Assembly (NCBI RefSeq): GCF_039539525.1
Contig: NZ_BAABDH010000112.1
Coordinates: forward strand, 48,925-112,924
Source: Hymenobacter algoricola
Lineage (GTDB): Bacteria > Bacteroidota > Bacteroidia > Cytophagales > Hymenobacteraceae
Length of the DNA: 64,000 nt
Direction: 5' to 3'
Shown: positions 61,101 through 64,000 of the stretch, piece after piece
How the letters are laid out: each line of letters starts with the position of its first letter
How positions within the stretch are numbered: the first letter of the stretch is position 1
Made by a program: the position numbers and the translations under genes
Notes under the pieces: generated by a model
Told to the model about the DNA's origin: nothing
What the model saw: only the letters and a program-made list of their open reading frames with translations
Databases searched by the model: none

Positions 61101-61255
61101 CCGCGCTGCTGCAGCAGTTGCTGGCTGAGCAGCGGGAGCAGAATGAACGGATGAACACCTGGGCCCGGGAACTGAAGGTGATCAACTCCCTGCACGATCT
61201 GGACCAGGACTACACCACGTTTAAGAGGGTGAACAACGGCGGCATCGGGGGCTGA
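58115..61255 (+). CDS. tail tape measure protein
   Basis: 1046 residues, largest prophage gene. Long helical and coiled-coil N-terminal half, hydrophobic segment (TLTFLFTLLLAPIKAVYGVVNFLADSFITL, about 445-475), second coiled-coil region (RLEAIKAWVKEEGQL..., about 610-830), Gly-rich end (about 905-930) and a conserved C-terminal domain (EGFAVAGLVHENEYVIPEWMRADPKV). It fixes tail length and acts in DNA entry. Its 3' end is duplicated as a relic at 16244-16680. Confidence 0.9.
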   Translation: MADNNEERKIKILLDAVQPNASIKEMTAGAALMNNQLAKMSADDPGRAKLQDDFARLSQRIKATGVELRTVIKTEEELADEHRQLAAAAAKVNQENADVVVNGKKVTASFTEMKLAANLLEKELHELSADDPNRAKLLKDFHALQDRIGGVKHELNGMKKGLGDATESGGFFKQTMASALGVFTGASLLEVAQGVGNFLTSSREEFQASARVTADLNATLQSTRMAAGLTADEITRIGEARAKVTLFDDDDTNRASSLLLTFTNIKKGVFEEAVPAIQDLAQKMAGDGPADLKGASIQVGKALNDPIKGITALSRVGVSFTEQQKEQITAMVKAGDTAGAQRIILAELNKEFGGSAEAARKAAGGVATLSMRYGEFKEQVGEKVSAALNMASQWFGRLLDKSQPVVDVFVDLWEEAAKLYSNLYDIAEGLGLVSENGDSAGFVAKTLTFLFTLLLAPIKAVYGVVNFLADSFITLYNKSEVFRGSVGGLVEVFKQIGVSALNFLGGVGDLLIGIFTLDTAKIKSGLKATFDGVADLTYKSGINAAENFAKGYADSKDKRIVRKSAATAEATEQSGGGTPAAAEAPEGPSTKDVEKAAKERKKAQDMADKERLEAIKAWVKEEGQLMSGRNSLLTQLGERAMNDEMARREQQRQKLFDDATKKVAQLTGTELDYTEQVKAIVEDRDLQLRELAAKYADDEEKRRQQGIDTSIQQLQAEEQEQLARLELALANGVLNEQAYQDAVFAVKQAAFDRELALIRLKNGEESVEYKKLATEKLRSEADYVTKKKKLDEGLSLFEKGLQTVKKLVGLEEVSGLAEVFGKKSVIYKTALAAQKAIAIAEIGMSLPKQMAANAEAGAKISAIAPPVSIPLGTAYTIGTNILAGINAAAGIAKISGFSFRSGGRTSGGGGTTDLAGLQVAPSGKLLDAEGFAVAGLVHENEYVIPEWMRADPKVAQMEQYLETRRLRGYLAGGPTSQSSQPVGVDVDEFGSNSPAAALLQQLLAEQREQNERMNTWARELKVINSLHDLDQDYTTFKRVNNGGIGG

Positions 61256-61260
61256 AGTGG

Positions 61261-61360
61261 CCTCCAATAAACGTTGCCAAAATCAGCCCCTGAAAACGCG
61301 TTTTTCGGGGGCTTTTTCGTGGGGTCAAAAACCCTCCAGTAAACAGGTGTTTATTGGAGG
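61261..61360. repeat. CCTCCAATAAAC operator-like sites
   Basis: CCTCCAATAAACG at 61261-61273, then a 13-bp inverted repeat (CCTCCAGTAAACA at 61333-61345, TGTTTATTGGAGG at 61348-61360) immediately before a -7 box. A decayed version of this arrangement also follows the tape-measure relic at 16684-16712. Confidence 0.7.
61285..61318 (+). terminator. terminator after the tape measure gene
   Basis: AGCCCC...GGGGCT stem with a run of A-T pairs in the middle (GAAAA / TTTTT) and TTTTT after it. Confidence 0.75.
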
Positions 61361-61368
61361 GGTCTTGG

Positions 61369-61376
61369 TAGCTTTG
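61369..61376 (+). promoter_or_regulatory. promoter -7 box with overlapping operator
   Basis: TAGCTTTG matches the host consensus TAnnTTTG; the ATG at 61380 is 3 nt further, so the message is nearly leaderless. The -33 region is weak and is covered by the inverted repeat at 61333-61360, which suggests repression or activation there. Confidence 0.65.
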
Positions 61377-61379
61377 GAC

Positions 61380-61547
61380 ATGAAGATTAATTCAGATGCC
61401 GAGTACGAGCAGGCCCTTGAGGAGTTTCTGCGTTTAGCGACGGAAAGCCAGGAAGCTAACTACACGCGCTTGATAGAATTACGGGACGCCATCGATCTGT
61501 ACGAGATTGAGCAGGGCCACGAACCACCTCAGCCTAGTGAGGTATGA
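61380..61547 (+). CDS. small helical protein of the recombinase operon
   Basis: 55 residues from the ATG at 61380 (MKINSDAEYEQALEEFLRLATES...). Helical and acidic, resembling the N-terminal part of HigA-type antitoxins without their HTH. Its stop overlaps the next start (ATGA). Function unknown. Confidence 0.6.
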   Translation: MKINSDAEYEQALEEFLRLATESQEANYTRLIELRDAIDLYEIEQGHEPPQPSEV

Positions 61548-61753
61548 AGGTGACCAACATTCCCGGCGGCCGCGTGGCCATCGAATTTCAGGACGGCAGC
61601 CAAATCATCTGCGCGACGTGGGTCCAGCCCCACGCCGCAGCACTGGAGCCGAGCACCATCAAGGACCTTATCCTGCAGGCTGCCGCCGGCGACGTCACCG
61701 CCCGGGCCCGTCGGCACTACCTGGAATTTAACTACAAGCTCAACCTAACTTAA
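61544..61753 (+). CDS. small hypothetical protein of the recombinase operon
   Basis: 69 residues, beta-then-helix (VTNIPGGRVAIEFQDGSQIICATWVQ...IKDLILQAAAGDVTARARRHYLEF). Overlaps the resolvase start by one base. Not recognised. Confidence 0.6.
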   Translation: MKVTNIPGGRVAIEFQDGSQIICATWVQPHAAALEPSTIKDLILQAAAGDVTARARRHYLEFNYKLNLT

Positions 61754-62352
61754 TGCGAGTAGCCATTTACGCCCGGGTGTCGACGAAGGACAAAGGGCAG
61801 ACTACCGACAACCAGCTGCCCGACCTGCGCCGCTATGCTGAAGCGCACAAGTTCGACGTGGTGCAGGAATACATCGAGGAGGAATCGGCCGGTACCGGCA
61901 ATCGTGCCCAGTTCAAGGCGCTGTTCGACGACGCCCGCAAACGGCGCTTCGACGTGGTTCTGTTCTGGAGCCTGGACCGCTTTAGCCGCGAGGGCGCCCT
62001 GGCCACGCTCAACTACCTGAACCAGCTTGAGTCCTGGGGCGTGGGCTATAAGTCGTTTTCAGAGCAGTACTTGGACTCGACCGGGCTATTCAAGGAAGCC
62101 ATCGTTTCAATCCTGGCCACCATTGCCAAGCAGGAGAAGGTGCGGCTCAGTGAGCGGGTAAAAGCAGGCCTGGCGCGCACGGCCGCCAAGGGCACCCGGC
62201 TCGGCCCGCCCTCGAAGGACCAAGCCGTCGTTGACCAGGTGCGCGCCCTGAAGGCCACCGGCATGTCGAACCAGGCTATTTCGAAGGCCATGCACATTTC
62301 GCCCAGCACTGTGGCCAAGTACCTGACGCCGGTCGGGGCCGATGGCGCATAG
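61753..62352 (+). CDS. serine recombinase (resolvase/invertase)
   Basis: 199 residues. MRVAIYARVSTKDKGQTTDNQ has the nucleophile Ser10 and Arg8, DVVLFWSLDRFSREG the second active-site motif (LDRFSR), followed by the E-helix and a short HTH (MSNQAISKAMHISPSTVAKYL). Length fits a small resolvase or invertase rather than a large serine integrase. It may resolve phage dimers or flip a segment; no inverted crossover sites are obvious beside it. Confidence 0.92.
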   Translation: MRVAIYARVSTKDKGQTTDNQLPDLRRYAEAHKFDVVQEYIEEESAGTGNRAQFKALFDDARKRRFDVVLFWSLDRFSREGALATLNYLNQLESWGVGYKSFSEQYLDSTGLFKEAIVSILATIAKQEKVRLSERVKAGLARTAAKGTRLGPPSKDQAVVDQVRALKATGMSNQAISKAMHISPSTVAKYLTPVGADGA

Positions 62353-62569
62353 CCCTGGCTTTCGGTACCCTTACGCCTGGGAAGTCGGGGCGAGTGTGCG
62401 CCCGACCGGCGGCAAGCCGGCCAAAGTGACCCACCGGCTGCGGCTGGAGCTGCCCGATGGCACTTGGCACAACATTTACTGCCTCGAAAACGGGCACTGG
62501 GATGCTTACTTCGAGGACGAGCTGAGCCTGGGCCACCTGAACTGGCCGCCGCCGCCCTGGACGGTTTAG
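62342..62569 (+). CDS. small hypothetical protein after the resolvase
   Basis: 75 residues, aromatic-rich with beta strands (KVTHRLRLELPDGTWHNIYCLENGHWDAYFEDELSLGHLNWPPPP). Overlaps the resolvase end by 11 bases. Not recognised. Confidence 0.6.
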   Translation: MAHSPGFRYPYAWEVGASVRPTGGKPAKVTHRLRLELPDGTWHNIYCLENGHWDAYFEDELSLGHLNWPPPPWTV

Positions 62570-62581
62570 CAGTGAATTCCT

Positions 62582-62617
62582 GTCCTTTTCGGGGGCACCT
62601 GATCGGGTGAGTTTTGG
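62582..62617 (+). promoter_or_regulatory. phage-type promoter, copy 5 (variant)
   Basis: GTCCTTTTC (62582-62590), 18 bp, GAGTTTTG (62609-62616). Same spacing as the other copies with two base changes. Unlike them, the ATG is 43 nt downstream. Confidence 0.6.
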
Positions 62618-62659
62618 GCTCTTGTTTCACAAAACCCATTTCTAACCCAATCAACCCTC

Positions 62660-63064
62660 ATGAAAAGAATGCTGATGGCGGGCTTACTCGGCCTGCTCCT
62701 CATCGCTTCGCCGGCAACGTATGCCAGGCCGGCGCCTCACAGTACCAGGCACGAGCTGGCCACGGCCCAGCACATCGACGTGCAGATCTGCTACGACGTA
62801 ACGGTGGCCACGGCCGCCGGCGTCGTCGACACCCAGCGCTTCAGCGCGCAGCGGCCAGCTGCTTCGGTGGCCACCGTTGCCCCGCGCAGCCAGGCCACCA
62901 AGTTCAACACCTACCACCAGGTGCAGCTGCGAAGTAGGTGGGTCAAGCGCCATGGCCAGTGGTATAAGGTGTTCTACAAGAAAGGCCAGAAGCATCCCTA
63001 CAGGGCAGATATTCCAGTGGATCCTGGTCGATCAGGTAGTAATGGCGTGAAGGGACTGAGCTAA
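62660..63064 (+). CDS. exported small phage protein
   Basis: 134 residues with a signal peptide (MKRMLMAGLLGLLLIASPATYA). The mature part is Thr/Val/Lys-rich and basic near the end (RSRWVKRHGQWYKVFYKKGQKHPYRADIP). Last phage gene before attR. Being at the prophage edge with its own promoter, it may be expressed in the lysogen. Confidence 0.65.
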   Translation: MKRMLMAGLLGLLLIASPATYARPAPHSTRHELATAQHIDVQICYDVTVATAAGVVDTQRFSAQRPAASVATVAPRSQATKFNTYHQVQLRSRWVKRHGQWYKVFYKKGQKHPYRADIPVDPGRSGSNGVKGLS

Positions 63065-63130
63065 ACTGCCCCCTAAACTGCCCCCCTAAATGAAAAAAGC
63101 CCCTCGGCATTACGCTGAGGGGCTTTTTCG
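63064..63130. terminator. phage-supplied terminator next to tRNA-Arg, with AAACTGCCCCC repeats
   Basis: AAACTGCCCCC occurs twice (63064-63089); the left prophage end has AAACTGCCCCCC at 20795-20806, so both ends share it. A 12-bp stem (63094-63105 with 63117-63128, AAAAAGCCCCTC / GAGGGGCTTTTT) then terminates transcripts both ways, replacing the displaced tRNA terminator at 20619-20665. Confidence 0.85.
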
Positions 63131-63145
63131 TGGTCGCGCTAGGAA
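63130..63145 (-). other. right attachment site core (attR)
   Basis: Same 16 bp as 20670-20685. It forms the 3' acceptor and T-stem end of tRNA-Arg, so insertion leaves the tRNA gene intact. Confidence 0.9.
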
Positions 63146-63202
63146 TCGAACCTAGATCAAGAGCTTCGGAAACTCTCATACTATCCGTTGTACGACGCGA
63201 CC
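63131..63202 (-). tRNA. tRNA-Arg(CCG)
   Basis: A full cloverleaf on the minus strand: acceptor GGTCGCG/CGCGACC, anticodon stem AGAGT/GCTCT with loop TTCCGAA (anticodon CCG), T-arm CTAGG-TTCGATT-CCTAG, discriminator A. CCA is not encoded. Its 3' end is the phage attachment core. Confidence 0.95.
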
Positions 63203-63353
63203 AGGGTTAGCTGCTGTGGAGCAAAAGTAACCAGAAAAACATGTGCGGCCAAACCCGGAGCGCATTTGAAGCCCGTATTATGACCTGCCGGGGGATAACC
63301 TTAACGTAGTCAGGACAGTTAAATAGCTGCACAATCACCTACTCATTCCCAGT

Positions 63354-63815
63354 ATGAAAAAGACCCTGTATACGGCCGATGCTACGGCCACCGGTGGCCG
63401 TAGCGGCCACGTCCGCTCTGCCGATAGCATCATCGATCTGGCCATGTCGGTGCCGGAAGGCCTGGGCGGCAAAAAAGGCGCTACCAACCCCGAGCAGCTG
63501 TTTGCGGCGGGCTATGCTTCCTGTTTTCAGCAGGCCCTGCTCGTGGTGGCCGGCAAGCAAAATGAGCAGCTGGACCCCGCCAGCACGGTGCAGTGCTCCG
63601 TGACCTTATTTCAAGAAGGCGAGGCGTATGGGCTTAGCGCGGTGCTGCACGTCGACCTGAAGGGTATGGACGCGCAGAAAGCGCAGGATATGGTGACCAA
63701 AGCACACGAAATCTGCCCCTACTCCGTCGGGACCCGCGGCAATATGGAGGTTGAGCTGCAGGTGGCCGGTCAGGCTATTGGCGCTGATACCGCCAGCGCG
63801 GCCCAGAACGCCTAA
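63354..63815 (+). CDS. ohr: organic hydroperoxide resistance protein (Ohr/OsmC family)
   Basis: 153 residues, the usual Ohr size. The peroxidatic Cys57 in GYASCFQQAL and the resolving Cys121 in HEICPYSVGTRGN are the two redox-active cysteines; GGRSGHVRSADSIIDLAMSVP and GATNPEQLFAAGYASCF are family signatures. It reduces organic hydroperoxides using dithiol donors. Host gene outside the prophage; promoter in 63204-63353. Confidence 0.92.
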   Translation: MKKTLYTADATATGGRSGHVRSADSIIDLAMSVPEGLGGKKGATNPEQLFAAGYASCFQQALLVVAGKQNEQLDPASTVQCSVTLFQEGEAYGLSAVLHVDLKGMDAQKAQDMVTKAHEICPYSVGTRGNMEVELQVAGQAIGADTASAAQNA

Positions 63816-63889
63816 GCACTTTCCCTAAAACGAAAAAGCAGTCCTTCTACCCTGGTAGAAGGACTGCTTTTTCGTTTTAGGGAAAGTGC
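63816..63889. terminator. 36-bp perfect hairpin terminator after ohr
   Basis: Arms 63816-63851 and 63854-63889 are perfect inverted repeats of 36 bp with a 2-nt loop. It contains AAAACGAAAAAGCAGTCC on one side and its complement on the other, starting one base after the ohr stop. Unusually long; can terminate both directions. Confidence 0.9.
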
Positions 63890-63895
63890 CGGCGG

Positions 63896-64000
63896 CTAGT
63901 GCTTAGTCAGGAGAGTTTTTTGAACAAAAAGGCAGATTGGACGTTGCTTTTGGATGGGAAGACCAATCACACCATTTGTCCTGTCGTCGACTGACCGCCA
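63896..64000 (-). other. window-edge sequence with a short open frame
   Basis: A minus-strand frame without a stop runs from the window edge to a TAG at 63896 (reads ..GLPIQKQRPICLFVQKTLLTKH). It is too short to judge; nothing else definite is visible. Confidence 0.2.

Larger units (their letters stand above)
20670..63145 (+). mobile_element. prophage integrated in tRNA-Arg(CCG)
   Basis: About 42.5 kb between two 16-bp att repeats. It contains integrase, repressors, replication/early genes, prohead protease, capsid and scaffold candidates, TerS/TerL, portal, holin-endolysin-spanin, tape measure and tail genes: a full tailed-phage set. There is no sheath protein, so a siphovirus-like particle is likely. 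All key frames look open, so it may be inducible. Confidence 0.95.

Noticed and set aside
62620..62640. parS-like site (TGTTTCAC) near the end of the prophage
   Set aside because: Only half of the palindrome is present; the other half does not match.
20670..63145. CRISPR array or reverse transcriptase-based diversity element in the prophage
   Set aside because: No regularly spaced direct repeats and no reverse-transcriptase motif (such as YxDD in a suitable frame) were seen.
63920..63994. Short plus-strand frame DWTLLLDGKTNHTICPVVD at the window edge
   Set aside because: Too short, no ATG start, and stops after about 25 codons.

Overview
The window looks like the chromosome of a GC-rich Bacteroidota bacterium of the Hymenobacter type. 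Supporting signs are a secreted nuclease ending in a type IX secretion sorting domain, a SusB-like GH97 glucosidase, a eukaryotic-type isocitrate dehydrogenase, promoters of the TTTG-N18-TAnnTTTG form, and SprB-type repeats. A 42.5-kb prophage lies in a tRNA-Arg gene. Family names come from motifs read by eye; no search was run.

Chromosomal left arm (1-20669): a truncated hydrophilic protein, a small acetyltransferase, an exported nuclease, a fasciclin protein, icd, a GH97 glycosidase, a lipoprotein, a sensor kinase split by one in-frame amber codon, a large amidase + papain-like protease + alpha/beta-hydrolase protein, and a second PAS kinase. This arm carries scars: a decayed copy of a tape-measure 3' end (16244-16680), a frameshifted small-protein remnant, an apparently complete IS3-family element and an older truncated IS3 element.

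Prophage (20670-63145): bounded by a 16-bp direct repeat of the tRNA-Arg 3' end. The left end holds a tyrosine integrase on the minus strand with a cluster of possible arm sites, a leftward lysogeny block (two HTH repressor-like proteins, a TM2/SHOCT protein, an exported protein) and a palindrome-rich divergent control region (24207-24335). Rightward early genes follow: an excisionase-like HTH protein, GNAT, ParB, a winged-helix protein, a methyltransferase and many small ORFs. The late half starts at a consensus promoter (32782-32811): tail-fibre-like proteins, S49 prohead protease, scaffold and capsid candidates, a ParB-DNA methyltransferase fusion, TerS, TerL, portal, connector, holin, endolysin, a unimolecular spanin candidate, an amidoligase cassette, tail genes, tape measure, and a serine recombinase operon.

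Most notable: five copies of a phage promoter (TGTCCTTTTT-N18-CAGYTTTG), several placed so that the mRNA would be nearly leaderless; a branched RNA fold at 50523-50640; GTGACA iterons plus a nested palindrome after terL; and an amidoligase cassette with duplicated control regions. To the right of the prophage are the restored tRNA-Arg(CCG), an ohr gene and a 36-bp perfect hairpin.
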